This document shows positions 1-7,794 of a stretch of DNA of 7,796 nt, piece after piece. The notes under the pieces were generated by a model, which saw only the letters and a list, made by a program, of their open reading frames with translations, did no database searches and was not told where the DNA came from. This DNA comes from Acidobacteriota bacterium (lineage in GTDB: Bacteria; Acidobacteriota; Terriglobia; Terriglobales; Acidobacteriaceae): assembly GCA_021778815.1 (NCBI GenBank), contig JAJYBW010000157.1, positions 1-7,796 of the forward strand, in the 5' to 3' direction. The position numbers and the translations under genes are program-made. Positions within the stretch are counted from its first letter, which is position 1. The number at the start of each line of letters is the position of its first letter.

Positions 1-1
1 C

Positions 2-2527
2 GGTCTGAGCCCCGAGGTCGACACGCAGATGGATGCCGCGCTGCAGCGGCTGGAAAAGCTGCAGGGTCAGAGGCTGGGGCAGGGCGACAATCCGTTGCTG
101 GTCTCGGTGCGTTCGGGTGCAAAGTTTTCCATGCCGGGCATGATGGACACCATTCTGAACCTGGGACTGAATGACAAGTCGGTGGAGGCGCTGGTCAAGA
201 ACACCAACAATCCCCGCTTCGCTTACGATTCGTATCGCCGCTTGATCCAGATGTTTGGCGACGTGGTGCTGGACATCGGCAAGCCCCATTTTGAAGAAGT
301 GTTCGATGGCATCAAGAAGAAGAAGGGCGCCAAGCTGGACACGGACCTGAACGCGGCCGCGCTGCAGGAAGTGATCGCGGAGTACAAGAAGCTGATCCGC
401 AAGCACACCAAGATGGATTTCCCGCAGGACCCGCATACGCAACTGGTGATGGCCCGCGACGCCGTGTTCCGTTCGTGGAACAACAACCGCGCCAAGACTT
501 ATCGCCGCATCAACCAGATCGACGACATGCTGGGCACCGCTGTCAACGTTCAGGCCATGGTGTTCGGCAACCTGGGAGAGACCAGCGGAACCGGCGTCGG
601 ATTCACGCGCAATCCTGCGACCGGCGAGAACAAATTTTTCGGCGAGTACCTGCTGAACGCGCAGGGTGAAGATGTGGTTTCCGGCATTCGTACGCCGGAG
701 CCGATCAGCGACCTGCAAAAGCAGATGCCGGATGTGTACCACCAGCTGCAGACCCTGACCAACAAGATGGAAAAGCATTACCGCGACGTGCAGGATTTCG
801 AATTCACCATTCAAGAAGGCAAGCTGTACATGCTGCAGACCCGCAATGCGAAGCGAACGGGTCTGGCCGCGGTGCACATTGCCATCGACATGGTGGATGA
901 GAAGCTGATCACCGAAAAAGAAGCGATTTTCCGCGTTGAGCCGAATCAGCTGTATGACTTTCTTGTTCCGCGTCTGGACGAAAAGGGCAAGAAGATTGAA
1001 GTGCTGGCGACGGGTCTGCCGGCATCGCCGGGTGCGGCAGTGGGACAGATCGTTTTCAGCGCGGAAGATGCGGTGAAGCATTCGCAAAACGGCAGCATGA
1101 AGTCGGTGATCCTGGTGCGGTCTGAAACGACACCGGAAGACATTGCGGGGATGGAAGTCGCGGCAGGAATTTTGACGGCGCGCGGCGGCATGACTAGCCA
1201 CGCGGCGGTGGTGACGCGCGGCATGGGTAAATGCTGCGTGGCCGGCGCGGGCGACATTAACGTCAGCGAGAAGAACCAGGAAATGCGCGTTGCAGGTAAG
1301 GTGCTGAAGAAGGGCGACTGGATTTCGATGGATGGAACCACCGGCCGTGTGATCTTCGGCAAGCTAGGCATTCTGCCGGCATCGCCGGACGATCCAACGC
1401 TGGTGCGCTTCATGTCCTGGGTGGATCCGCTGCGCAAGCTGCGGGTTCGCGCCAACGCGGACATTCCTCGCGATGCCAAGCAGGCGATCCAGTTCGGCGC
1501 GGAAGGCATTGGACTGTGCCGCACGGAGCATATGTTTTTTGAGAAGGATCGGCTGCCGCACATGCAAGCCATGATTCTGGCGAACGATCTGAAAGAGCGT
1601 CAGGCGGCGCTGAAGAAGTTGCTGCCGATGCAGCGGGCGGACTTTACGGGATTGTTCAAAGCGATGAATGGGCTGCCGGTGACGGTTCGGTTGCTGGATC
1701 CGCCGCTGCACGAGTTTCTGCCGAAGCGGGAAGATTTGCTGGTGGAAATTGCTCGCCTGGAAATCACCAAGCCGCGTTCGCCGAAACTGAAAGAGCTGCA
1801 CACCTTGCTGCGTCGCGTGGAAGAACTGCACGAGACCAATCCGATGCTGGGACTGCGCGGTTGCCGTTTGGGAATTACTTTCCCGGAGGTGACCGAGATG
1901 CAGGCCCGCGCCATTTTTGAGGCGGCGGTCGCGGTGAAGAAGTCGGGCAAGGATGTGAAGGTGGAAGTGATGATTCCTCTGATCAGCACGATCGAGGAAA
2001 TGAAGAACCAGGCTGCGATTATTCGCCGCGTCGCTCGTCAGGTATTTGCTGAAAAGGATGAGTCTGTGGAGTACCTGGTGGGAACGATGATCGAGCTTCC
2101 GCGCGCTGCGCTGGTGGCCGATCAAATCGCGCAGGAGGCGGAATTCTTCAGCTTCGGGACCAACGACCTGACGCAGACGACGTTTGGCATTTCTCGCGAC
2201 GACATCAACCAGTTTCTGCCGGCGTATATCGCTCAGGGAATCTTCAAGCAGGATCCGTTCGCGGTGCTGGACCAGGAGGGTGTGGGCCAGTTGTTGAAGA
2301 CGGCGGTCGGTAAGGGACGCGAATCTCGGGCGGCGTTGAAGCTTGGGATTTGCGGCGAGCATGGCGGAGAACCGGAGTCGGTGAAGTTCTGCCACAGAAT
2401 CGGACTCAACTATGTTTCGTGCTCTCCGTTCCGGTTGCTGACGGCGCGCCTTGCGGCAGCCCAGGCAGCGGTGGAAGAAGCGCGTGCCAAGCAGACCGGG
2501 GCGGCTTCGACGGGAGATACGCGGTAA
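2..2527 (+). CDS. ppdK: Pyruvate, phosphate dikinase (5'-truncated by window edge)
   Basis: This enzyme catalyses the reversible reaction pyruvate + ATP + Pi = phosphoenolpyruvate + AMP + PPi in the cytoplasm, serving gluconeogenesis or PPi-linked glycolysis. The reading frame is open to the window edge. The nine residues before the first ATG (position 29) continue the protein, so that ATG is internal and the true start is upstream. About 841 residues are visible; by comparison with the ~874-residue Clostridium symbiosum enzyme, roughly 55-65 are missing. Numbering from the ATG at 29, the ATP-grasp part covers about 1-300 (LLVSVRSGAKFSMPGMMDT near its start). The swivelling phosphohistidine domain has GGMTSHAAVV with catalytic His391; Thr389 is the site targeted by PPDK regulatory proteins in other organisms. 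The C-terminal PEP/pyruvate barrel shows LCRTEHMFF (Arg498), VRLLDPPLHEF (Arg554), Glu689, GTNDLTQ (Asn712, Asp713) and CGEHGG with catalytic Cys775. No catalytic residue is missing. The last ~14 residues extend past the usual family end and lie within a repeat that recurs downstream. Confidence 0.97.
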   Translation, partial: GLSPEVDTQMDAALQRLEKLQGQRLGQGDNPLLVSVRSGAKFSMPGMMDTILNLGLNDKSVEALVKNTNNPRFAYDSYRRLIQMFGDVVLDIGKPHFEEVFDGIKKKKGAKLDTDLNAAALQEVIAEYKKLIRKHTKMDFPQDPHTQLVMARDAVFRSWNNNRAKTYRRINQIDDMLGTAVNVQAMVFGNLGETSGTGVGFTRNPATGENKFFGEYLLNAQGEDVVSGIRTPEPISDLQKQMPDVYHQLQTLTNKMEKHYRDVQDFEFTIQEGKLYMLQTRNAKRTGLAAVHIAIDMVDEKLITEKEAIFRVEPNQLYDFLVPRLDEKGKKIEVLATGLPASPGAAVGQIVFSAEDAVKHSQNGSMKSVILVRSETTPEDIAGMEVAAGILTARGGMTSHAAVVTRGMGKCCVAGAGDINVSEKNQEMRVAGKVLKKGDWISMDGTTGRVIFGKLGILPASPDDPTLVRFMSWVDPLRKLRVRANADIPRDAKQAIQFGAEGIGLCRTEHMFFEKDRLPHMQAMILANDLKERQAALKKLLPMQRADFTGLFKAMNGLPVTVRLLDPPLHEFLPKREDLLVEIARLEITKPRSPKLKELHTLLRRVEELHETNPMLGLRGCRLGITFPEVTEMQARAIFEAAVAVKKSGKDVKVEVMIPLISTIEEMKNQAAIIRRVARQVFAEKDESVEYLVGTMIELPRAALVADQIAQEAEFFSFGTNDLTQTTFGISRDDINQFLPAYIAQGIFKQDPFAVLDQEGVGQLLKTAVGKGRESRAALKLGICGEHGGEPESVKFCHRIGLNYVSCSPFRLLTARLAAAQAAVEEARAKQTGAASTGDTR

Positions 2528-2615
2528 CAAAGGTGTAGTCAAACTGCAGGAATGTAGTATTTTGCCGCATGTGGTCTTTCTGAAACGGAAGATTGTGTGC
2601 GGCATGTTTTTTGGG
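2491..2615 (+). repeat. Direct repeat copy A (overlaps 3' end of ppdK)
   Basis: This stretch recurs at 3037-3167. Positions 2491-2526 match 3037-3072 at 33 of 36 sites, including 23 identical bases (2504-2526). Positions 2527-2554 match 3073-3100 at 21 of 28. After a 6-base indel, the hairpin part (2562-2605) matches 3114-3157 at 38 of 44. The repeat begins inside ppdK, so it encodes the final eleven residues and supplies the stop codon. This is seen directly by alignment. Whether it is a dispersed genomic repeat or a local duplication cannot be decided from the window. Confidence 0.85.
2562..2612 (+). terminator. GAAA-loop hairpin plus T-run downstream of ppdK
   Basis: A 20-base left arm (2562-2581), GAAA loop (2582-2585) and 20-base right arm (2586-2605) pair at 18 of 20 positions in plus-strand RNA, six of them G-U wobbles. 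One base later comes a run of six T (2607-2612). The placement, 34 bases after the ppdK stop, suits a Rho-independent terminator for ppdK. The stem is longer and richer in wobbles than a typical terminator, so another RNA role, such as 3'-end stability, is possible. Confidence 0.6.
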
Positions 2616-2627
2616 ATACGCAATCCC
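2613..2627. repeat. Small inverted repeat GGGAT-N5-ATCCC
   Basis: This is a perfect 5-base stem (2613-2617 with 2623-2627) with loop ACGCA, immediately after the T-run of the ppdK hairpin. It is short and may be chance. It is followed at 2629-2640 by GTCTC-AAAAGC-G, which resembles a degraded form of the inverted repeat at 2971-2990. Confidence 0.35.
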
Positions 2628-2681
2628 GTGTCTCAAAAGCGAGCCATGGGGCACCCGGCAGCCGGCGATGGAGGCGGAAAT

Positions 2682-2738
2682 AATTGAAGGATTATGTTGG
2701 ATAATTGAAGGATTATGCAGCGCAATTGAAGGATTATG
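2682..2738. repeat. Three tandem 15-base cores at exact 21-base spacing
   Basis: The identical core AATTGAAGGATTATG occurs at 2682-2696, 2703-2717 and 2724-2738. The 6-base spacers are TTGGAT and CAGCGC. A fragment, AATTGATG, follows at 2749-2756, slightly out of register. The cores are AT-rich inside otherwise GC-rich DNA. The 21-base period equals two helical turns, so a protein reading the core would meet all three sites on one face of the DNA; that is inference. Read on the minus strand the units would encode a heptapeptide repeat with HNPSI, but no convincing gene contains them. Confidence 0.8.
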
Positions 2739-2853
2739 CAAGGGCTGGAATTGATGTAAGCTGATGATTAAAAGGCGCTTATCTGGGGTTTTATGCGCTT
2801 GGCCGGGTGATTTTCTGATTTTCGGCAAAAAAAGCGCACGTAGTGTGCCAAAT

Positions 2854-2879
2854 AAAGACCTGGGTGCGCGGACGTCTTT
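2854..2879. repeat. Inverted repeat AAAGAC / GTCTTT
   Basis: A 6-base perfect inverted repeat (2854-2859 with 2874-2879) encloses a 14-base GC-rich loop. It lies in the non-coding stretch between the convergent genes, has no T-run after it and no evident function. Confidence 0.3.
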
Positions 2880-2893
2880 GACCATTCTACCGT

Positions 2894-2905
2894 TTTGGGC
2901 CCAAA
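2894..2905. repeat. Perfect 12-base palindrome TTTGGGCCCAAA
   Basis: This is a self-complementary 12-mer without a loop, in the gap between ppdK and the lipoprotein gene. Such a site could bind a dimeric protein, but nothing adjacent requires an operator. Confidence 0.35.
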
Positions 2906-2970
2906 TTCAGTGCCAAATGGGGTGCTGTGTTCTCCGCATCATGGTGCCCGACGGGTCGAATCCATATTCC

Positions 2971-2990
2971 GGGTCTCAAGTACGAGACCC
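2971..2990. repeat. Inverted repeat GGGTCTC-N6-GAGACCC
   Basis: A perfect 7-base stem (2971-2977 with 2984-2990) has loop AAGTAC. No T-run follows on either strand, so it is not a standard terminator. A similar but decayed arrangement (GTCTC, six bases, GAG) follows hairpin A at about 2630-2643, which suggests the intergenic region holds more than one unit of the same degraded repeat family. Confidence 0.55.
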
Positions 2991-3036
2991 ATTGGACTCG
3001 CCTATGGCTCGCTCAGGGCACTCTCTGGAGCAGTCG

Positions 3037-3167
3037 GCAGACGGGGTCCGCTTCGACGGGAGATACGCGGTAGGGAGGGTGTAGCGGAACTGCAGGAATG
3101 TTCTAGGAAGTATTTGCCGCATGCGGCCTTTCTGAAAAGGAAGACTGTATGCGGCAAGCTTTTTGGG
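3037..3167 (+). repeat. Direct repeat copy B
   Basis: This is the second copy of the repeat that starts in the 3' end of ppdK, offset by 546 bases in the first part and 552 after the 6-base indel. It keeps the same order: the block identical to the ppdK end, the GGTGTAG and AACTGCAGGAATG blocks, the GAAA-loop hairpin and a T-run. Here the ppdK-like block is not part of any gene, showing that this block belongs to the repeat and not only to ppdK. Confidence 0.85.
3114..3164 (+). terminator. Second GAAA-loop hairpin plus T-run
   Basis: Arms 3114-3133 and 3138-3157 enclose a GAAA loop and pair at 19 of 20 positions, with three G-U wobbles and one C-A mismatch. Two bases later there is a five-T run (3160-3164). 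It would stop plus-strand transcription that passed the first hairpin. It also lies about 35 bases beyond the stop of the minus-strand lipoprotein gene, but on that strand no T-run follows, so it would be a poor intrinsic terminator for that gene. Confidence 0.5.
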
Positions 3168-3191
3168 CGAATCGCACGAGGTAGACGCGGC

Positions 3192-4721
3192 CTATTCGGG
3201 GACCCCATCGCCTATCCAGGCGCAGTCCATCTTTGCGGTTCCGTGGTCGTTGAATAATAGTCCATTGAAACGCAACAGACCCCCTACGGTCGGTGGATCG
3301 GTAGCGAGCATTTGCGTGTTGCTATCCGCATAGACAACGATGCTGCCTGGATTCGTCAGCGCCGTGGTTTGACCGGGCTGCACGGCGAGATTCTGGACCA
3401 GGTCGTACGGCGCAAGTGCAACGGTGTAGGTGTCGAAGCCGCCCTCGCTGGAAACTGTGGTGACGGTGCCGTCGATGGTTTGCGGTATCAGCGTGACCGT
3501 GGCCGCCGGATCGTAAGTGGGGCCAGACTGAATCGCAGGCGCGTTCGTGGTATAGGAAATATTCTGGCCTGCGAACATAGTCGCGGCACTAAATGTAGCG
3601 GAAAAGGGAAGGTTCTCGAGATTGGTGAACTGACTGGAAATCTGGAATGTTGCACTGCCAAAACTGAAATAGCCTGAACCGACACCGGGGCCGATGCCGA
3701 ACAAGTAGCCTTGTTGTTCGCGTCCTAAGAAAGAGGCGGTCGGTTGCGAAGAGGCCAATTGAATCAGCGGCCCACTGAAGACGCTCAGGTTGGTGATATT
3801 CGTAGCCGCAACTGCGATTCGCGTAGCCAGCAGTGAACCATCTGGCTGAATGGTCGCGTCCATGTCCACAGGCATTCCGGCGGCGAGCGCGGAAAAGCCG
3901 CCGACACCTTGAAACACGGTATTGCTATTGGAGGCGACTTGCCAGACGGGACCGTTCGAGGTACCCGGTTGACAGACTTGACCAGTGGGAGGAACGCATA
4001 GGTCGCCGTCCGCCGATGCTACGGTGAAGCTGCTTCCGGCGGTATCGACCGAGGCGATGAGTCCGCCCAGTCCGGTCAATCTGCCGTTTTGGATATTGGT
4101 TGGCTGGGACGCGAGCGTAATGGGAGCGAGGTTGAAGGTCGGGTTGATGGAATACGTATCCGACGGGCTTGTTTCCGCGCAGCTGGAATACGTCGCCGAC
4201 TTCGAAACCAGCATATCCAGCGAAAGCACCATGGCCGTGCCGGTGACGGTGATGGGAGCGGGCAGGGTCACGGTGACTTGGGAGGAGGGAGTACTTCCGT
4301 AGGCATAGGTGCTGACGTAGACGCTATTGGCGCTGGGGACGTTGGCCACGCAGACGAAGCCGGAGTTTCCAATGATCGCGGTCGCCGAGGTGTAGACGCC
4401 CTGGGGCACGCTCGCCGTGGCCAACGGCTCGGATGCGCCGTTCAAGTGAATGAATTCCACGTTTGTCGGAGTTGTCAAAAGGGTGGCGGTCTGCCCAGTC
4501 TGGGTGGACAAGGTGAGGCTGGTGAAATTGATGTTGAATTGCGACAACTGATCGTTTGCGGTGCTGGACGCCAGGACGGTGACCGGGGTATTTCCGCTGA
4601 AGCCGGTTGAGGGCTGTTGTGCGCCTCCGCCGGCGCAGCCCGATATCAGGGCAGTTGTAATCGAGAGGGCGGAAATCGACAGGACTCTGGCGGCAGAAAT
4701 GGTGTGGCGCAAAAACAGCAT
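3192..4721 (-). CDS. Secreted lipoprotein of unknown function (DUF4382/DUF5666-like)
   Basis: This is a 509-residue predicted exported lipoprotein. The ATG at 4721 is preferred over one 16 codons upstream: it has a purine-rich AAGGAAGG eight bases before it, and from it the protein begins with a clean signal peptide (Arg5, hydrophobic to residue 27) ending in the lipobox LISGC, with Cys29 as the lipidated residue. A low-complexity linker follows. Residues about 46-160 have the style of DUF4382 modules: a VTV strand, an INFTSLTL strand and a VPQGVYTSATAII strand. Residues 213-305 and about 417-505 look like DUF5666-type beta segments (GRLTGLGGLIASVDTAGSSF; DGTVTTVSSEGGFDTYTVAL). Cys242 and Cys250 are close enough for a disulfide. 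The protein is rich in Ser, Thr, Ala and Gly and almost certainly beta-rich. The domain names are my recognition, not a search result. No enzyme motif is seen; a cell-envelope role is inferred from the signal peptide only. Confidence 0.85.
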   Translation of the reverse strand: MLFLRHTISAARVLSISALSITTALISGCAGGGAQQPSTGFSGNTPVTVLASSTANDQLSQFNINFTSLTLSTQTGQTATLLTTPTNVEFIHLNGASEPLATASVPQGVYTSATAIIGNSGFVCVANVPSANSVYVSTYAYGSTPSSQVTVTLPAPITVTGTAMVLSLDMLVSKSATYSSCAETSPSDTYSINPTFNLAPITLASQPTNIQNGRLTGLGGLIASVDTAGSSFTVASADGDLCVPPTGQVCQPGTSNGPVWQVASNSNTVFQGVGGFSALAAGMPVDMDATIQPDGSLLATRIAVAATNITNLSVFSGPLIQLASSQPTASFLGREQQGYLFGIGPGVGSGYFSFGSATFQISSQFTNLENLPFSATFSAATMFAGQNISYTTNAPAIQSGPTYDPAATVTLIPQTIDGTVTTVSSEGGFDTYTVALAPYDLVQNLAVQPGQTTALTNPGSIVVYADSNTQMLATDPPTVGGLLRFNGLLFNDHGTAKMDCAWIGDGVPE

Positions 4722-4737
4722 AAGGAACGCCTTCCTT
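4722..4737 (-). promoter_or_regulatory. Ribosome-binding site inside a small hairpin
   Basis: Read on the minus strand, AAGGAA-GGCG-TTCCTT forms a perfect 6-base stem with a 4-base loop, ending directly against the ATG of the lipoprotein gene. The Shine-Dalgarno-like AGGAAGG is within the left arm and loop, so folding would hide it. It decides the start choice at 4721. A regulatory effect is inference. Confidence 0.5.
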
Positions 4738-4742
4738 GTCTT

Positions 4743-4763
4743 CCAATCCGTTTGACAGATTGG
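4743..4763 (-). repeat. Inverted repeat in the lipoprotein 5' leader
   Basis: CCAATC and GATTGG (4743-4748 and 4758-4763) form a perfect 6-base stem with a 9-base loop, just upstream of the ribosome-binding-site hairpin. With that hairpin it gives the leader two consecutive stem-loops. It could be an operator half-site pair or chance. Confidence 0.35.
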
Positions 4764-4802
4764 GCGCATCGAAATATGAAGTGGCAGTTGCTAAGACACA
4801 CC

Positions 4803-4832
4803 TTTATACAGAGCGGTCCCGAGCGGAGGCAA
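4803..4832 (-). promoter_or_regulatory. Candidate promoter for the lipoprotein gene
   Basis: On the minus strand TTGCCT (4832-4827) is followed after 18 bases by TATAAA (4808-4803). This resembles sigma-70-type -35 and -10 boxes, with a leader of roughly 75 bases to the ATG at 4721. The -35 box is imperfect and the spacer slightly long. Confidence 0.4.
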
Positions 4833-4926
4833 GCGGGAATATCGCGGATTCCAGTCGCGGAGCAGAAGGGGCCGCTTGAACCGTGCAGTCTATTTGTGGG
4901 AAGAGAGGCAGAAGGCGCCGGACGGG

Positions 4927-6432
<1,506 letters not shown>

Positions 6433-6441
6433 GGTCTTCGA

Positions 6442-7794
6442 TCAGGCGCGCAGGCCGGCGAGCGCGGGATAGAGCTTGCGATAGGTTTGATAGCCGCGGT
6501 TGTAGACCTCGACTGCGGCGGCGTCGGGACGAATGGTTTCCGCCACACGAATAGAAGATTCGCACGCAGCATCGATATCTGGCCATGCGCCTGCGCCAAC
6601 ACCCGCGAGCAGTGCAGCTCCGTATGCGCCACCTTCTTCGGCGACGAGAAGTTCGACGGGGCGGCCATAGATGTCCGCCTGAATCTGCCGCCAGAGTGGA
6701 CCGCGAGCGCCGCCGCCGCCGAGACGCACACCGCGAACGGGAATGCCAAGTTCGGCAAACAAGGTGAAGGTATCGCGCAGACTGTAGGCGACGCCCTCGA
6801 GCACGGCGCGCGTAAGATGCGGCTGACCATGGGATGCAGTCAGCCCGATGAATGCGGCGCGGACATCGGGATCGAGGTGCGGGGTCCGCTCACCGAAGAG
6901 GTAGGGTGCCCAGAAGACGCCATCGCTGCCTGCGGGAGCTTCGGCGGCGAGGGTCATCAGCTGCTCATACGAAGCGGGCTGGCCTTGCGCGCCGGCACTG
7001 ACGACATCGCGAAACCAGCGTAGGGAGAGGCCTGCGGCCTGGGTCACTCCCATGACATGCCAGCGGCCGGGGACGGCATGACAGAACGTGTGGAGGCGGC
7101 CGAGGGGGTCGCGAATGGGTGCATCGGTGGCGGCGAACACGACGCCGGAGGTGCCGATGGTGGCGCTGACGGAGCCGGGCTTGAGAATTCCCATCCCGAC
7201 TGCGCCTGCGCCTTGATCGCCCGCACCGGCGACGATAGGTGTACCGGCAACGAGGCCGGTGGCGGCCGCGGCAGATTTGCTGACCTTGGCGCAGATTTCG
7301 GCGGACTCAAACAATTGCGGCAGCCACTTGATGGGAACGCCGGAGGCTTCCGCCATGGGGATGGACCAGCGGCGGTGAGTGACGTCGAGCAGCAGCGTGC
7401 CGGAGGCTTCCTGCACATCCATGGCGTACACGCCGCTGAGACGAAAGCGGACATAATCCTTGGGGCACAGGATGTGGGCGATGCGGGTGAAAATTTCCGG
7501 CTCATGTTCGCGTACCCAGAGAATTTTTGTCAGCGTGAAGTTGGGGAGGGCAGGATTGCAAGTGAGCTCGATGACGTGTTCGCGGCCGAGTTTTGCGTGC
7601 AGCCAGTCGCATTGGGGGCCGCTGCGCGTGTCGCACCAGATGAGCGAAGGGCGAAGGACTTGTCCGTCGGCGTCGAGCAGGACAGCTCCGTGCATTTGTC
7701 CGGTGAGACCGACGGAGGCGATGTCGGAAGGCTTCGAGGCCGAGGCGGCGAGGACGGCGCGGATGGATTCCTGGGAGGCTCGCCACCAGTCTTC
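6442..7794 (-). CDS. xylB: Xylulokinase (5'-truncated by window edge)
   Basis: This FGGY-family kinase most likely phosphorylates D-xylulose to D-xylulose 5-phosphate for the pentose phosphate pathway. The frame stays open to the window edge. An ATG at 7695 is internal, since the 33 residues before it (starting EDWWRASQESIR) match the family. About 450 residues are visible and roughly 40-45 N-terminal ones, including the first phosphate loop, are missing. Visible motifs, numbered from the first visible residue: GLTGQMHGAVLLD (Met34, His35, sugar contacts), IWCDTRS, AGAGDQGAGAVG with catalytic Asp193 (E. coli Asp233), TIGTSGVVFAA, LFGERTPHLDP, LEGVAYSLRD and LGGGGARGPLWRQIQADIYG. The MHG motif favours xylulokinase over other FGGY kinases, but the substrate is not proven by sequence. 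It is the upstream gene of a pair with glpK. Any isomerase or transporter of the operon would lie outside the window. Confidence 0.92.
   Translation of the reverse strand, partial: EDWWRASQESIRAVLAASASKPSDIASVGLTGQMHGAVLLDADGQVLRPSLIWCDTRSGPQCDWLHAKLGREHVIELTCNPALPNFTLTKILWVREHEPEIFTRIAHILCPKDYVRFRLSGVYAMDVQEASGTLLLDVTHRRWSIPMAEASGVPIKWLPQLFESAEICAKVSKSAAAATGLVAGTPIVAGAGDQGAGAVGMGILKPGSVSATIGTSGVVFAATDAPIRDPLGRLHTFCHAVPGRWHVMGVTQAAGLSLRWFRDVVSAGAQGQPASYEQLMTLAAEAPAGSDGVFWAPYLFGERTPHLDPDVRAAFIGLTASHGQPHLTRAVLEGVAYSLRDTFTLFAELGIPVRGVRLGGGGARGPLWRQIQADIYGRPVELLVAEEGGAYGAALLAGVGAGAWPDIDAACESSIRVAETIRPDAAAVEVYNRGYQTYRKLYPALAGLRA

Larger units (their letters stand above)
2528..3191. other. Non-coding stretch between convergent genes
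   Basis: These 664 bases lie between the 3' ends of ppdK and the minus-strand lipoprotein gene. Short open frames occur on both strands but none has a good ribosome-binding site, a recognisable domain or gene-like composition. The content is a mosaic of repeats: most of direct repeat copy A, three phased 15-base cores, several inverted repeats and direct repeat copy B. The segment 2675-2860 is clearly more AT-rich than the surroundings. No tRNA or known RNA gene was recognised. Confidence 0.7.
4722..4926. other. Gap between glpK and the lipoprotein gene
   Basis: These 205 bases separate two genes on the same strand. They hold the candidate promoter and the two leader stem-loops of the lipoprotein gene. 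No hairpin with a T-run follows the glpK stop, so read-through from xylB-glpK into the lipoprotein gene cannot be excluded. Confidence 0.55.

Noticed and set aside
1364..2623. Minus-strand 419-residue open frame opposite ppdK
   Set aside because: The sense frame is a clear PPDK with intact motifs. Long antisense frames are expected in GC-rich genes, and this one has an Arg/His/Leu-rich composition typical of such shadows.
2682..2738. CRISPR array
   Set aside because: The core is only 15 bases with 6-base spacers, far from CRISPR dimensions, and no cas gene is near.
2406..2885. Minus-strand 159-residue open frame containing an HNPSI heptad repeat
   Set aside because: It overlaps the 3' end of ppdK by about 120 bases, its repeat comes from the 21-base DNA repeat, it runs through hairpin A, and no good ribosome-binding site precedes its start. 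A repeat period divisible by three keeps any frame open.
3114..3157. Intrinsic terminator for the minus-strand lipoprotein gene
   Set aside because: The stem exists on that strand too, but no T-run follows it there and the wobble pairs become A-C mismatches. It fits plus-strand transcription better.
2491..3167. Insertion sequence or composite element bounded by the two direct repeats
   Set aside because: There is no transposase, no terminal inverted repeats and no target-site duplication. The interior has no gene, so a repeat-derived or duplicated intergenic region is the simpler reading.
2764..3257. Two overlapping plus-strand open frames of 106 and 120 residues in the intergenic region
   Set aside because: They run through direct repeat B (one also through its hairpin), lack ribosome-binding sites and have no recognisable domains.
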